Below, piece by piece: positions 15,839 through 25,715 of a stretch of 64,000 nt of DNA. Made by a program: the position numbers and the translations under genes. Every line of letters starts with the position of its first letter. The first letter of the stretch is position 1. The DNA lies in contig NZ_LT629783.1 in the NCBI RefSeq assembly GCF_900105835.1, positions 372,001 to 436,000 of the forward strand, in the 5' to 3' direction. The notes under the pieces are model-generated. The model was not told the origin of the DNA, made no database searches, and saw only the letters and a program-made list of their open reading frames with translations. Source of the stretch: Pseudomonas fragi (GTDB lineage: Bacteria; Pseudomonadota; Gammaproteobacteria; Pseudomonadales; Pseudomonadaceae).

Positions 15839-17442
15839 ACAACATCGGCCAGCGCAGTTTCCTTTGTCTTCAAGCTGCTGGCCTGCAACAGTTCCCGGGT
15901 ATAGGGGTGTTGCGGGTTATCGAAGATGGACTGCGCATCCCCCTGTTCCACCACCTTGCCGTCCTTGATCACGATCATGTCGTGGGCCAGGGCATGCACC
16001 ACCGCCAGGTCGTGGCTGATAAACAGGTAGGTCAGGCCATGCCGCGCTTGCAGGTCGCGCAGCAGGTCGACCACCTGTTTTTGCACCGTGCGGTCCAGCG
16101 CCGAAGTCGGCTCGTCGAGCAATATCAAGTCCGGTTCCATGATCAGCGCCCGGGCAATGGAGATGCGCTGGCGCTGGCCACCCGAGAACTCATGGGGGTA
16201 GCGATGGCGGCTTTGCGGGTCCAGGCCCACTTCCTGCAGAACCCGGATCACCGCCGCCTCGCGCTCCTGCTCCGTGCCAATATCATGGGCCAGCAAGCCT
16301 TCGCTGATGATCTGCTGCACCGACATGCGCGGGCTCAGGCTGCCAAACGGGTCCTGGAACACCACCTGCATCTGCCGGCGTAGCGGGCGCAGCAGGTTCT
16401 GGCTGAGGATGTTCAGTTGCTTGTTGCCAAAACGGATTTCACCCTCGGAATCCACCAGCCGCAAGATTGCCTGGCCAAGGGTCGACTTGCCCGAGCCGGA
16501 CTCGCCGACAATGCCCAGGGTGCGGCCCTTTTTCAGCTCAAAACTGACCCCGTCCACCGCCTTGATATAGTGTCGTTCGCGGCTGAACAGCGGCTTGGGC
16601 AGGGGGAACCAGACCTTCAGGTCGCTGACCTCCAGCAGGTTATGCCGGTATTCGCCGGGCACCGGGCTACCGCTAGGCTCGGCCTCGATCAGCATGCGGC
16701 TGTAGGGGTGTTTCGGCTCGCGGAACAGCGCCGCGCAACTGGCCTGCTCGACAATCTCGCCGCCGCGCATCACGCATACGCGCTGGGCGATTTTGCGTAC
16801 CAGGTTGAGGTCGTGGCTGATCAGCAGCAAGGACATGCCCAGGCGCTGTTGCAGGTCGATCAGCAGCTCGAGGATTTTTTGCTGCACCGTCACGTCCAGT
16901 GCCGTGGTCGGTTCATCGGCAATCAACAGCTCCGGTTCGTTGGCCAGGGCCATCGCAATCATTACCCGCTGGCGCTGCCCGCCGGACAGTTGGTGCGGAT
17001 AAGCATTGAGGCGCTTGGCCGGTTCACGGATGCCCACCAGTTCCAGCAGCTCCAGGGTGCGTTGCCGCGCTGCCCGGTTTTTCAGGCCCTTGTGGGTGAC
17101 CAGGATTTCACTGATCTGCTTTTGCACCGTGTGCAACGGGTTAAGCGAGGTCATCGGCTCCTGAAAAATCATCGCAATGCGGTTGCCGCGCAAGTTGCGC
17201 AACTGGCTGTCACTGGCCGTAACCAGATCGGTGCCGGCATAACGGATGCTGCCTTGGGTCTGCACGTCTTTGCCCGGCAGCAGGCGCAGGATCGAGTGCG
17301 CCGTTACCGACTTGCCCGAGCCCGACTCGCCCACCAGCGCCATGCACTCGCCGCGGCGGATATCGAGGTTGAGGCCGTGAACCACTTCTGCCCCTGCAAA
17401 GCTCACGCGCAAATCGCGGATTTCTATCAGTGTGTTGGTCAT
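15835..17442 (-). CDS. Peptide ABC transporter dual ATPase, YejF type
   Basis: A 535-residue protein with two ABC ATPase domains in tandem. Walker A motifs GESGSGKSV (near residue 40) and GESGSGKST (near 318) and two [16 protein letters not shown] signatures are intact, each with a following Walker B Asp-Glu ([18 protein letters not shown]). Tandem ATPases in one chain are the mark of YejF-like and DdpDF-like oligopeptide importers. The start is placed at MTNTLIEI, eight bases after the YejE stop. It powers uptake through YejB/YejE. Confidence 0.9.
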   Translation of the reverse strand: MTNTLIEIRDLRVSFAGAEVVHGLNLDIRRGECMALVGESGSGKSVTAHSILRLLPGKDVQTQGSIRYAGTDLVTASDSQLRNLRGNRIAMIFQEPMTSLNPLHTVQKQISEILVTHKGLKNRAARQRTLELLELVGIREPAKRLNAYPHQLSGGQRQRVMIAMALANEPELLIADEPTTALDVTVQQKILELLIDLQQRLGMSLLLISHDLNLVRKIAQRVCVMRGGEIVEQASCAALFREPKHPYSRMLIEAEPSGSPVPGEYRHNLLEVSDLKVWFPLPKPLFSRERHYIKAVDGVSFELKKGRTLGIVGESGSGKSTLGQAILRLVDSEGEIRFGNKQLNILSQNLLRPLRRQMQVVFQDPFGSLSPRMSVQQIISEGLLAHDIGTEQEREAAVIRVLQEVGLDPQSRHRYPHEFSGGQRQRISIARALIMEPDLILLDEPTSALDRTVQKQVVDLLRDLQARHGLTYLFISHDLAVVHALAHDMIVIKDGKVVEQGDAQSIFDNPQHPYTRELLQASSLKTKETALADVV

Positions 17443-17450
17443 GTCAATTC

Positions 17451-18473
17451 TCAGGTCCGGGGATCGAAGGCATCGCGGCAGGCTTCGCCGATAAACACCA
17501 GCAGCGACAGGATCAGCGCCAGCGCACAGAACGCGGTCAGGCCCAGCCACGGCGCCTGCAGGTTGTGCTTGGCCTGGCCGATCAGTTCGCCCAGCGAGGC
17601 GCTGCCCGGCGGCATGCCGAAGCCGAGAAAATCCAGGGCGGTGAGGGTGGCGATTGCGCCGGTCAGGATAAAGGGCAGGTAGGTCAGGGTGGAGGTCATG
17701 GCGTTGGGCAGGATATGCCGGCGCATCAGTGCGCCGTCAGTCAGGCCCAATGCCCGCGCGGCCTTGACGTATTCCAGGCTGCGCCCGCGCAGGAACTCGG
17801 CGCGCACCACGTCCACCAGGGCCAGCCAGCTGAACAGCGCCATGATGCCCAGCAACCACCAGAAACTCGGCGCCACAAAGCCGGACAAAATGATCAGCAG
17901 GTACAGCACCGGCAACCCGGCCCAGATTTCCTGCACCCGTTGGCCAAGCAGGTCGACCAGGCCACCGTAGAAGCCTTGCAGGGCGCCGGCGGTAATGCCG
18001 ACCACGGTGCTGATGGCCGTCAGGATCAAGGCAAACAGAATGGAGATCCGTGCGCCGAATATCACCCGGGCCAGCACGTCCCGGGCCTGGTCGTCAGTGC
18101 CCAGCCAGTTGGTCGCGCTCGGCGGGCTGGGCGAGGGTTCCTGGAGGTCGTAGTTGACCGTGTCGTAGCTGAACGGAATCGGCGCGAACAGCATCCAGCC
18201 GCCCTGATCGGTAATCAGCTTGCGCACATAGTCGCTGCGGTAGTCCGGTTCGAAGGGCAGCTCGCCGCCGAAATCGGTTTCGAGGTGACTGCTGACAATC
18301 GGAAAGTACCAGCTGTCCTTGTAGTGAATCGCCAGGGGCTTGTCGTTGGCAATCAGCTCACCGCCCAGGCACACCACAAACAGCCCGATAAAGATCCACA
18401 GCGACCACCAGCCACGGCGGTTGGCCTTGAAGTGCTTGAGGCGGCGACGGCCTAGAGGAGAGAGGGTAAACAT
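17451..18473 (-). CDS. Peptide ABC transporter permease, YejE type
   Basis: A 340-residue permease of the DppC/YejE class, with an N-terminal membrane segment (about 22-42), a large periplasmic domain (about 43-140) and five further segments. The extended periplasmic domain containing YFPIVSSHLETDFGGELPFE is typical of YejE and distinguishes it from DppC. The EAA-like loop (YVKAARALGLTDGALMRRH) is present. The chosen ATG overlaps the YejB stop by one base, supporting coupled translation. Confidence 0.88.
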   Translation of the reverse strand: MFTLSPLGRRRLKHFKANRRGWWSLWIFIGLFVVCLGGELIANDKPLAIHYKDSWYFPIVSSHLETDFGGELPFEPDYRSDYVRKLITDQGGWMLFAPIPFSYDTVNYDLQEPSPSPPSATNWLGTDDQARDVLARVIFGARISILFALILTAISTVVGITAGALQGFYGGLVDLLGQRVQEIWAGLPVLYLLIILSGFVAPSFWWLLGIMALFSWLALVDVVRAEFLRGRSLEYVKAARALGLTDGALMRRHILPNAMTSTLTYLPFILTGAIATLTALDFLGFGMPPGSASLGELIGQAKHNLQAPWLGLTAFCALALILSLLVFIGEACRDAFDPRT

Positions 18474-19543
18474 CAGGCAGTCCTCGCCGAGAAATCGATA
18501 CGGGGGTCGAGCAGGGTGTAGCACAGGTCGCCGATCAGCTTGATCAGCAGGCCGAACAGGGTGAACAGAAACAGTGTGCCGAACACCACCGGGTAGTCCC
18601 GCGACACTGCCGCTTCGTAGCTCATGCGGCCGATACCGTCGAGGTTGAAGATGGTTTCAATCAACAGTGAACCGGCAAAGAACACTTCGATCAGGGCCTG
18701 GGGAATCCCGGCCACCACCAGCAACATGGCGTTGCGCATCACATGGCCGTAGAGCACACGGCGCTCGGTCAGGCCCTTGGCCCGCGCGGTCACCACATAC
18801 TGGCGGCTGATTTCGTTGAGGAAGCTGTTTTTGGTAAGGATGGTCAGCGTGGCAAAACCGCCGATCACCAGCGCCGATACGGGCAGCACCATGTGCCACA
18901 GGTAGTCGCCGATCTTGCCGAAGAAACTCAGGCTGTCGAAGTTGTCCGAGACAATGCCCTGCACCGGGAACCAGCTGACATAACTGCCGCCGGCAAACAC
19001 CACAATCAACAGAATGGCGAACAGAAATGCCGGCATGGCGTAGCCGATGATGATTGCGGTGCTGGTCCATACATCGAAGGCGCTGCCGTTGTGGATGGCT
19101 TTGCGGATGCCCAGCGGAATTGAAATCAGGTAGGTGATCAGTGTTGCCCACAAACCCAGCGAGATCGACACCGGCAGCTTTTCCACGATCAGGTCGGTGA
19201 CCTTGGCGCCGCGAAAGAAGCTGGTGCCGAAATCCAGTTGCGCGTAGTTCTTGAGCATCAGCCACAGACGCTCGTGCATGGGTTTGTCGAAGCCGTAATG
19301 CTTGGTGATTTCTTCGATCAGCGCCGGGTCAAGACCGCGGCTGCTGCGGCTGGCACCGGCTGCGGACGCGGCCATTTCCCCGCCACCACCGCCCACCGCC
19401 GAGCCGCCGAAGCCCTGCAAGCGGGCAATCGCTTGATCCACCGGGCCACCGGGGGCGGCCTGCACGATCAGAAAGTTGACCACCAGAATGCACAGCAGGG
19501 TGGGGATGATGAGTAACAGGCGACGGCTGATGTAATGCAGCAT
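18473..19543 (-). CDS. Peptide ABC transporter permease, YejB type
   Basis: A 356-residue permease of the DppB/YejB class: an N-terminal [20 protein letters not shown] segment, a glycine- and alanine-rich periplasmic linker (about 45-70) and five further membrane segments, with the loop [18 protein letters not shown] docking the ATPase. The start MLHY is the consensus for DppB-like proteins; an upstream in-frame start would add 12 residues. It pairs with YejE. Confidence 0.88.
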   Translation of the reverse strand: MLHYISRRLLLIIPTLLCILVVNFLIVQAAPGGPVDQAIARLQGFGGSAVGGGGGEMAASAAGASRSSRGLDPALIEEITKHYGFDKPMHERLWLMLKNYAQLDFGTSFFRGAKVTDLIVEKLPVSISLGLWATLITYLISIPLGIRKAIHNGSAFDVWTSTAIIIGYAMPAFLFAILLIVVFAGGSYVSWFPVQGIVSDNFDSLSFFGKIGDYLWHMVLPVSALVIGGFATLTILTKNSFLNEISRQYVVTARAKGLTERRVLYGHVMRNAMLLVVAGIPQALIEVFFAGSLLIETIFNLDGIGRMSYEAAVSRDYPVVFGTLFLFTLFGLLIKLIGDLCYTLLDPRIDFSARTA

Positions 19544-19544
19544 C

Positions 19545-21422
19545 TCAATGACCCTCCGGCTGTGCGCTGGCCTGGCCATACGCCGCGTTGGTTAACGGGG
19601 TTTTGCTGACTTCCCACCAGGTGTCCAGGCCTTCATCGAACTTGGCCTCCTTGGCGGGCTGGCCGAAGCGGTTCAGGTACACCGTCGGGGTACCCACCGA
19701 GTAGTAGTGCGGGATCATGTAGTAGTTCCACAGCAGTACACGGTCGAGGGCGCGGGTGTAGTGGACCATCTCGCTGCGGCTGTTGGCCTGCACCACGCCG
19801 TCGATCAGTTTGTCGACGGCCGGGTTGCGCAGCACCATGTTGTTGGAGGCACCGGCCTGGGTGGCGCTGCGTGAGCCAAACATGTCGTACAGCTCGCGGC
19901 CCGGCGAAACAATCGGTTGGCCGTTGCGGGGGAACTGGCCGACCATCATGTCGTAGTCGCGGGCGTTGGTGCGGTTGATGTACTGCGCCGAGTCGACCTT
20001 GCGGATGTCCATGGTGATGCCGATCTGCGCCAGGGTGCGTTTCCAGGGCAGGACCATGCGATCGAAGCCGCTGGGGCTGTCGAGAAAGGTAAAGCGCAGG
20101 GGTTCGCCCCTGGCGTTGACCAGCAGGTTGTCTTTCGGTGTCCAGCCGGCTTCCTTGAGCAGCGCCAGGGCTTGCAGCTGTTTATCGCGGATATAGCCGC
20201 TGCCATCGGTTTTCGGCGCCTGGTACACCTGGGTGAATACTTCATCGGGGATCTGCCCGCGCAAGGGTTCGAGAATTTCCAGCTCACGCGCATCGGGCAG
20301 GGCCGTGGCGGACATTTCGCTTTTCGGGAAGTAGCTCTGCGCGCGCACATAAAAATTGCGCATCATCTGCTTGTTGGTCCACTCAAAATCCCATAGCAGG
20401 CTCAGCGCCTCGCGTACCCGGCGGTCCTGAAAAAACGGGTTTTGCAGGTTGAAGGTAAACCCCTGGGCGGCACTGGGTTTTTCCTTGGCGAACACGCCTT
20501 TTTGCAGGCGCCCGTCGCTAAGCACCGGGCTGGCGTAGCCGATGCTGAACCCGGTGGCGGAGAACTCGCGGTTGTAATCGAACGCCCCGGCTTTGAGCAT
20601 CTCGCGGGCCACGTCGATGTCGCTGTAGAACATCACTTTCAGGCGATCGAAGTTGTACAGGCCTTTGCTCACCGGCAAGTCTTTGGCCCACCAGGTTTTG
20701 TTGCGTTCAAAGCTGACACTGCGCCCCGGATCAACCTGGGAGACCGCATACGGGCCGCTGCCCAGCGGTGGCTCGTAGCCGCCGCCGGCGGCAAAGTCGC
20801 GGGTCTTCCACCAGTGTTCCGGCAGCACGTGCATGCTCGCCAGGTCCAGGGCCAGGGTGCGGTTCTGGTTGTTCTTGAAGTCGAAGCGGATTTGCAGCGG
20901 GCCTTCGATGACCCGGTCCTTGACCTCGCCGTAGAGCATGCGATAGCTCAGGCTGCCTTTGGTCATCAGGGTATCGTAGGTAAAGGCCACGTCCTGCGCA
21001 GTGATCGGTGTGTCATCCGCGAAACGGGCCTTGGGGTTCAGGTAGAAGCGTACCCACAGGCCATCGGGGTCACGTTCGATTTTTTGCGCGACAAGCGCGT
21101 AGACCGTATAGGGCTCGTCCAGCGAGCGGAAGGCCAGAGGGGCATTGACCCATTGATCGACCTGGGCCACACCGGTGCCCTGGTCGATATAGGGCGACAG
21201 GTAGGTGAACTGGCCGATTTCCATTGACGTGCGGCTCAGCGAACCGCCTTTGGGCGCGTCCGGATTTACAAAGTCGAAGTGCTGGAAATTGGCCGGGTAT
21301 TTGGGCGCTTCGCCATACACCGTCAGGGCATGGCCGGGCGCGGCGTTGACGCTCAGGCACACGCAAGACAACACGGGTACCAGCAGCGAACGGAGCAGGG
21401 GCAGGAAAAATGCAGACATCAT
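19545..21422 (-). CDS. Peptide ABC transporter periplasmic binding protein, YejA type
   Basis: A 625-residue SBP_bac_5 solute-binding protein with a signal peptide ending near SVNAAPGHA. It carries the YejA-typical start [20 protein letters not shown] and the family motif [18 protein letters not shown]; this family is large because of an extra domain. In Escherichia coli YejA helps import microcin C and other peptides; specificity here is not known. It is immediately followed by YejB, with one base between the stop and the YejB start. Confidence 0.9.
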   Translation of the reverse strand: MMSAFFLPLLRSLLVPVLSCVCLSVNAAPGHALTVYGEAPKYPANFQHFDFVNPDAPKGGSLSRTSMEIGQFTYLSPYIDQGTGVAQVDQWVNAPLAFRSLDEPYTVYALVAQKIERDPDGLWVRFYLNPKARFADDTPITAQDVAFTYDTLMTKGSLSYRMLYGEVKDRVIEGPLQIRFDFKNNQNRTLALDLASMHVLPEHWWKTRDFAAGGGYEPPLGSGPYAVSQVDPGRSVSFERNKTWWAKDLPVSKGLYNFDRLKVMFYSDIDVAREMLKAGAFDYNREFSATGFSIGYASPVLSDGRLQKGVFAKEKPSAAQGFTFNLQNPFFQDRRVREALSLLWDFEWTNKQMMRNFYVRAQSYFPKSEMSATALPDARELEILEPLRGQIPDEVFTQVYQAPKTDGSGYIRDKQLQALALLKEAGWTPKDNLLVNARGEPLRFTFLDSPSGFDRMVLPWKRTLAQIGITMDIRKVDSAQYINRTNARDYDMMVGQFPRNGQPIVSPGRELYDMFGSRSATQAGASNNMVLRNPAVDKLIDGVVQANSRSEMVHYTRALDRVLLWNYYMIPHYYSVGTPTVYLNRFGQPAKEAKFDEGLDTWWEVSKTPLTNAAYGQASAQPEGH

Positions 21423-21469
21423 TGGGCTTCCTTGTACCGCGTGTAGAACCATCGACTGCCTGGAAAAAT

Positions 21470-21502
21470 CCCCGCCGCATTGCGCGTTAAAACGCGGCGG
21501 GG
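21470..21502 (-). terminator. Rho-independent terminator between TonB receptor and yejA
   Basis: On the minus strand CCCCGCCGC, a 15-base loop, GCGGCGGGG and then ATTTTT. This is a strong terminator form placed after the receptor gene and before yejA, so receptor and importer may be separate units or joined by read-through. Confidence 0.6.
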
Positions 21503-21521
21503 TCGCGATTTCGCAGTTAAA

Positions 21522-21551
21522 CCGCTGTCGGCCGGAGTGTGCCGGCAGCGG
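21522..21551 (-). terminator. Second hairpin just past the receptor stop
   Basis: CCGCTG and CAGCGG, with inner CGGC and GCCG, pair immediately downstream of the receptor stop, upstream of the T-run terminator. It may add mRNA stability. Confidence 0.35.
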
Positions 21552-21558
21552 TGCTCAC

Positions 21559-24273
21559 TCAGAAGTGATAGGTGGCACGGGCGAAGAACGTACGGCCCAT
21601 TGGGTCTGCGTAACGTGGATCGTAGCCATTCTGGAAGTTGTAGGCCTGGTTGGAGAATGGCGGGTTACGGTCGAACATGTTCTTGATCCCCGCATCCAGG
21701 TCCACGGTCTTGTTGAAAGTGTAGCCACCGGAGATATCCCACAAGGTGTAAGACGCTACACGGGAGTGGGTGTCCGGATCGGCATCGTCATAGCCGCTGG
21801 TGAAGCGGTTGACCAGCGAGGCCCGGTAAGCGCCCAGATTCCAGGTACCGCTGAGCACGTGCTTCCAGCGCGCGACCATGCCGTCATCCTTGAACGCGCC
21901 GACTTTGTCGGTATAGCTGCCGCCAATGGTGGTCTGGTAGTCATAGCGCGACACATAGGTGCCTTGCAGGCCAAGGCCGAACTGACCGTAGGGGGTGTTG
22001 GGGAACTTGTAGTCCAGCGACACATCGACGCCGCTGGTTTTAACGGCACCCAGGTTGGCGAGGCCGGTCTGTACGTAGTTCAGGGAGCCGTCAGCATTGC
22101 GAATATAGCGGTCAGCATAGGCGTTGGGATCGTCAAAGACAGTGGATTCCGGGAACTCGGCAATCTGGTTGGCGATGTGAATCCACCAGAAATCCAGACC
22201 CATCGACAGATTGCGCACCGGTTGGTAGACAAAACCGACGGTCACGTTACGGGCTTTTTCAGGGGACAGTTCGGTGTTGCCGCCGGTGCGGTTATGGAAC
22301 TGCTGGCCGCAGTCGCGCCCGGCGTTGCCGCCCGGTTGCACGACGCCGCCGGTGCACAGGCGCGGATCGTTGTAGTAGCCCTGGGTGTAAGTGGTGTACT
22401 GCGGGTTGTACAGCTCGTACAGCGACGGTGCGCGGAAGCCTTCACTGTAGGCACCGCGTACCACCAGCTCCTTGATCGGCTGGTAGCGGAACGAGTATTT
22501 CGGGTTGGTGGTGCTGCCAAAGTCGCTGTATTTGTCATGACGCACGGCGGCCGACAGTTCCAGGCTGTCGAGTACGGGCACGTTCAGCTCGGTGTACACC
22601 GCCTTGACGTTACGGTCACCCGAGACGCTTGCGTCAGGGTCGGCGCCGAGGCTGGAAATATCCGCGACAAAACCATCGAAGGTCTGGTGGAACTTCTCCT
22701 GACGGTATTCACCGCCAATCGCCAGGCCGGACGGACCGGCGCCGAACCAGTCGCCGATCTCACGGCTCATGCGCCCGTCGATACCGGTGACCCGGCCCAC
22801 CGAAGACATGTACTGGCCGTGATATTGGTGCTCGTCGATATAGGCCTGCCCGGCAGGTGTCTGCGGGCCGAACGGGTTGATGATGCCATCGGCAATGCCG
22901 TTGAGCATGGCCGCGTCGCTGGCGTAACCGCCCGTCACACTGGAGTTCACCTGATTCTGGTTGTACGAGGCGCCGACATTGTAATCCCAACCCTTGGCCA
23001 CACCATCGAAGCTCAATACCAGACGCTGGCTGGTGTTCTGGTCTTTGCTCTGGCGGCCACCGGCAGCGGTTTCACGCCAGTTCAGGCCGATTGGTTGCGT
23101 AGGGTCGAAGGACGGATCGCTGCTACCCGGGGTTATGCCGTTGCCCGGGTAGTAAGGCGAGCTCGGGTCCATGCTGGCGCCGATCAGGGGGGCAGGGGCA
23201 ACACCCACGGCATTGTTGTTGCGGGCCCAGAAGTACTCCAGGTTGACGTTGTCGACATCGGTGATCTTGCCGGTGGCCTTGCCGAAAAAGGAGGTCTTCT
23301 CGGTTTCTGGCAGCAGGTCGATATAGTTGCGCGTGTCATAGCGGCATAGCCCCTGGCGCAGGACCAGGTTTGCCCCGTTGCAGCCATTGGCCGCCAGCGG
23401 GTTGGTATTGATATTGCCCTGGCTCCAGTTGGCAGGGTTGGACGTGCCGGAAGTCTGATCCAGGCCGCGGCCCGGTTCGTAGTTGCTGGCGAACGTGCGG
23501 TCCTTGGCGTGCAGGGCGTTTTGCTTGTTATAGCCGGCGACGGCCATGACGTTGAAACGGTCTTTTTCCAGATCGCCGTAGCCCCAGCTACCGCTGATAT
23601 CGTGGCTTTCGCCGCCACCACTGGCGTCTGCACCTTCGCCGCCCAGTGACAGGGTGCCGTCGGTCATGGATTTTTTGGTGATGAAGTTGATCACACCGCC
23701 AATCGCGTCAGTGCCGTACAAGGCCGACGCACCGTCGCGCAAGACTTCGACGCGGTCAATGGCGGCAAACGGAATGGTGTTCAGGTCTACCGCGGAGCCG
23801 TCGATGGCGTTGTTGCCCAAACGGCGGCCGTTAAGCAGCACCAGGGTCTTGTTGGCACCGATGCCGCGCATGTCGGCAAAGCTCGAACCCCCGGTGCCGG
23901 AACCCACGGAGCTGGCCGAGTTGCGCAATGACTGGTTGCCCGTCACGCGCTGCATGATCTCGGCAGTGGTAGTCACGCCTTCGTTGCGCAACTGCTCGGC
24001 GCGCAGGATGGTGATGGGCACGGCGGTTTCGGCATCTACCCGGCGGATCGCCGAGCCGGTCACTTCGACCCGGTCCAGCTGTGTAGTGGCTGGCGCAGGC
24101 GCCGCATCAGCGCTGCTGACGGTGGCGCTCGAATCATCCGCTGCAGTCACTTCGGCTGCCTGCAACTGGCCCGCGCTCATCCCCAGAGCAACCAGATACA
24201 GCGGCACAAAACGGTGTCGTTGCAAGCTTGCAACGAGCGGCTTGAGGGTAAAACCTGAACTCTTCATCTGCAT
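21559..24273 (-). CDS. TonB-dependent outer membrane receptor linked to a peptide importer
   Basis: A 904-residue receptor: a signal peptide to about SAGQLQA, a low-complexity Ala/Thr linker, then a TonB-box-like RVEVTGSAIRR, a plug (LRNEGVTTTAEIMQRVTGN, TLVLLNGRRLGNNAIDG) and a long barrel with C-terminal aromatic (ATYHF). This is the non-siderophore receptor style common for peptide, nucleoside or carbohydrate uptake. The ATG MQMKSSG has GGA eight bases upstream. It follows exbD with about 280 bp of repeat-rich spacer and precedes the YejA binding protein, so a peptide-like ligand is inferred, not proven. Confidence 0.85.
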   Translation of the reverse strand: MQMKSSGFTLKPLVASLQRHRFVPLYLVALGMSAGQLQAAEVTAADDSSATVSSADAAPAPATTQLDRVEVTGSAIRRVDAETAVPITILRAEQLRNEGVTTTAEIMQRVTGNQSLRNSASSVGSGTGGSSFADMRGIGANKTLVLLNGRRLGNNAIDGSAVDLNTIPFAAIDRVEVLRDGASALYGTDAIGGVINFITKKSMTDGTLSLGGEGADASGGGESHDISGSWGYGDLEKDRFNVMAVAGYNKQNALHAKDRTFASNYEPGRGLDQTSGTSNPANWSQGNINTNPLAANGCNGANLVLRQGLCRYDTRNYIDLLPETEKTSFFGKATGKITDVDNVNLEYFWARNNNAVGVAPAPLIGASMDPSSPYYPGNGITPGSSDPSFDPTQPIGLNWRETAAGGRQSKDQNTSQRLVLSFDGVAKGWDYNVGASYNQNQVNSSVTGGYASDAAMLNGIADGIINPFGPQTPAGQAYIDEHQYHGQYMSSVGRVTGIDGRMSREIGDWFGAGPSGLAIGGEYRQEKFHQTFDGFVADISSLGADPDASVSGDRNVKAVYTELNVPVLDSLELSAAVRHDKYSDFGSTTNPKYSFRYQPIKELVVRGAYSEGFRAPSLYELYNPQYTTYTQGYYNDPRLCTGGVVQPGGNAGRDCGQQFHNRTGGNTELSPEKARNVTVGFVYQPVRNLSMGLDFWWIHIANQIAEFPESTVFDDPNAYADRYIRNADGSLNYVQTGLANLGAVKTSGVDVSLDYKFPNTPYGQFGLGLQGTYVSRYDYQTTIGGSYTDKVGAFKDDGMVARWKHVLSGTWNLGAYRASLVNRFTSGYDDADPDTHSRVASYTLWDISGGYTFNKTVDLDAGIKNMFDRNPPFSNQAYNFQNGYDPRYADPMGRTFFARATYHF

Positions 24274-24447
24274 GGTTATTTCCGACTTATTCAGACGTTT
24301 ATTGGAATGGCCTTGTGAGCCCTCATGACTCCAGTTGGGTTGTGTCGACCCGGGGCAAAACACGTTTTTCAAGCAAGCCGCTCCCCTGCAAGGGCCAAAA
24401 GGCCCCTGCGCGGCGTGGGTGGTGCGTGGTTACAACAGGATCAAAAG

Positions 24448-24554
24448 CCCCTCACCCTGACCCTCTCCCTGAGGGAGAGGGAATTGACAGCCCGCGGGTT
24501 CAAGAACACCGCAGACCAGCTCCCTCTCCCTTTGGGAGAGGGTTGGGGTGAGGG
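24448..24554. repeat. Inverted repeat with CCCTCACCCTGACCCTCTCC-type units
   Basis: Two units (beginning CCCTCACCCTGACCCTCTCC and, in complement, CCCTCACCCCAACCCTCTCC) each hold an inner hairpin and together form a larger inverted repeat. It sits between exbD and the receptor gene and could affect read-through. Confidence 0.75.
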
Positions 24555-24556
24555 CT

Positions 24557-24958
24557 TCATCTGGCGGTCATCACCGATATTTTGGTAATGCCCGAACGCT
24601 CGATGGAGGCCATAGCCTTGGCCACCTGGCCGTAGTTGACCCCTTCGTCCGCCTGCAACTGCACGCGCACTTCCGGGTCCTGGGCCTTCACGTCCTGCAG
24701 GCTTTTTTCCAGCAGTTCGGGGGCCACTTCGTTCTTGGCCAGGTAGAACTTGCCGTCCTGGTCGACGCTGACTACCACCGGGTCTTTTTTCTGGGCCGAG
24801 GCCACGGCATCGGTCTTGGGCAGGTTGATCTTGATCGCGTTGGTCATCATCGGCGTGGTCACGATAAACACCACCAGCAGCACCAGCATCACGTCCACCA
24901 GCGGGGTGACGTTCATTTCACTGAGTACTTCGTCGCTGTCCTGGGTTGAGAAAGACAT
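24557..24958 (-). CDS. exbD: Biopolymer transport protein ExbD
   Basis: A 133-residue ExbD/TolR-family protein with one N-terminal membrane segment (about 18-36). The key Asp sits at residue 22 (VTPLVDVMLVLLVVF), equivalent to the proton-relay Asp of Escherichia coli ExbD. The periplasmic domain (about 45-133) has the family's QLQADEGVNYGQV segment. Its start overlaps the exbB stop by a base. Works with ExbB to energise TonB. Confidence 0.93.
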   Translation of the reverse strand: MSFSTQDSDEVLSEMNVTPLVDVMLVLLVVFIVTTPMMTNAIKINLPKTDAVASAQKKDPVVVSVDQDGKFYLAKNEVAPELLEKSLQDVKAQDPEVRVQLQADEGVNYGQVAKAMASIERSGITKISVMTAR

Positions 24959-25662
24959 CAGCTTGCCTCCCGCACCGGCGTGCGCTTGTTGGAAATGGCC
25001 TGGCGGTCGATGGCAAAGGCGCTGCGCTGGGCGAGGGCGTCGAAGTCATGGGCGAAGTCGTCCATGTTGGCCGAGGCCAGCTTGAGGCGGCGCAGGAAGA
25101 AGTTGTAAATCAGCACCGCCGGTACTGCGACCGCGATACCTACACCGGTGGCGATCAAGGCATGGCCGATGGGCCCGGCTACGGTTTCCAGGCTGGCCGA
25201 ACCGGTGGCGCCGATGGTCTGCAGCGCTTCCATAATCCCCCATACGGTGCCGAACAGGCCGATAAAGGGCGCCGTGCTGCCGATACTGGCGAGGATCGCC
25301 TGGCCGCTTTCCAGGGCGCGGCGTTCCTTTTGGATCTGTTGGCGCAGGTTGCGCTCCAGGCGGTCGGAGCGGTTGATGGTGTGGGCCAGTTGCTGGGTGG
25401 TGCGCGGCGTGTCATCGACAATCATGGCTTCGAAGCCGCTGTTGGCGATGCGGGCCAGGGCGCCGGGGTACTGGCTGGCGTGTTCGGCGGCGGTCAGCAG
25501 GTCAGGGGCGGCCCAGAAGGCTTTGCTGAATTGTGAGTTCTGCGCTTTCTGGCGCAGGTATTGCGATGACTTGATGAGCAGCAAAGCCCAGCTCACCACC
25601 GAAAACAGCACCAGTGCCCAGAGCACCCCGGGGACAATCATGGAAGACAGAGACTCGTTCAT
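24958..25662 (-). CDS. exbB: MotA/TolQ/ExbB proton channel protein ExbB
   Basis: A 234-residue ExbB family protein with three membrane segments (about 10-30, 130-152 and 170-192). The conserved blocks GSTAPFIGLFGTVWGIMEAL and GPIGHALIATGVGIAVAVPA are the family's pore-lining regions, with Thr and Pro residues in place. Adjacent to exbD and tonB, it forms the motor that uses the proton gradient to drive TonB-dependent transport. Confidence 0.93.
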   Translation of the reverse strand: MNESLSSMIVPGVLWALVLFSVVSWALLLIKSSQYLRQKAQNSQFSKAFWAAPDLLTAAEHASQYPGALARIANSGFEAMIVDDTPRTTQQLAHTINRSDRLERNLRQQIQKERRALESGQAILASIGSTAPFIGLFGTVWGIMEALQTIGATGSASLETVAGPIGHALIATGVGIAVAVPAVLIYNFFLRRLKLASANMDDFAHDFDALAQRSAFAIDRQAISNKRTPVREAS

Positions 25663-25715
25663 GGTTACACCTCACACGGCGGCTAAATAAAAGTTAGTGT
25701 CGGCACCCGGCTGGG

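Noticed and set aside
16417..17682. Open frame of 421 codons opposite to the dual ATPase
   Set aside because: Composition follows the complement of the ATPase; no family match.
21205..23349. Long open frame (714 codons) opposite to the TonB receptor gene
   Set aside because: It lies antisense to a clear receptor, is the usual high-GC shadow and shows no domain.
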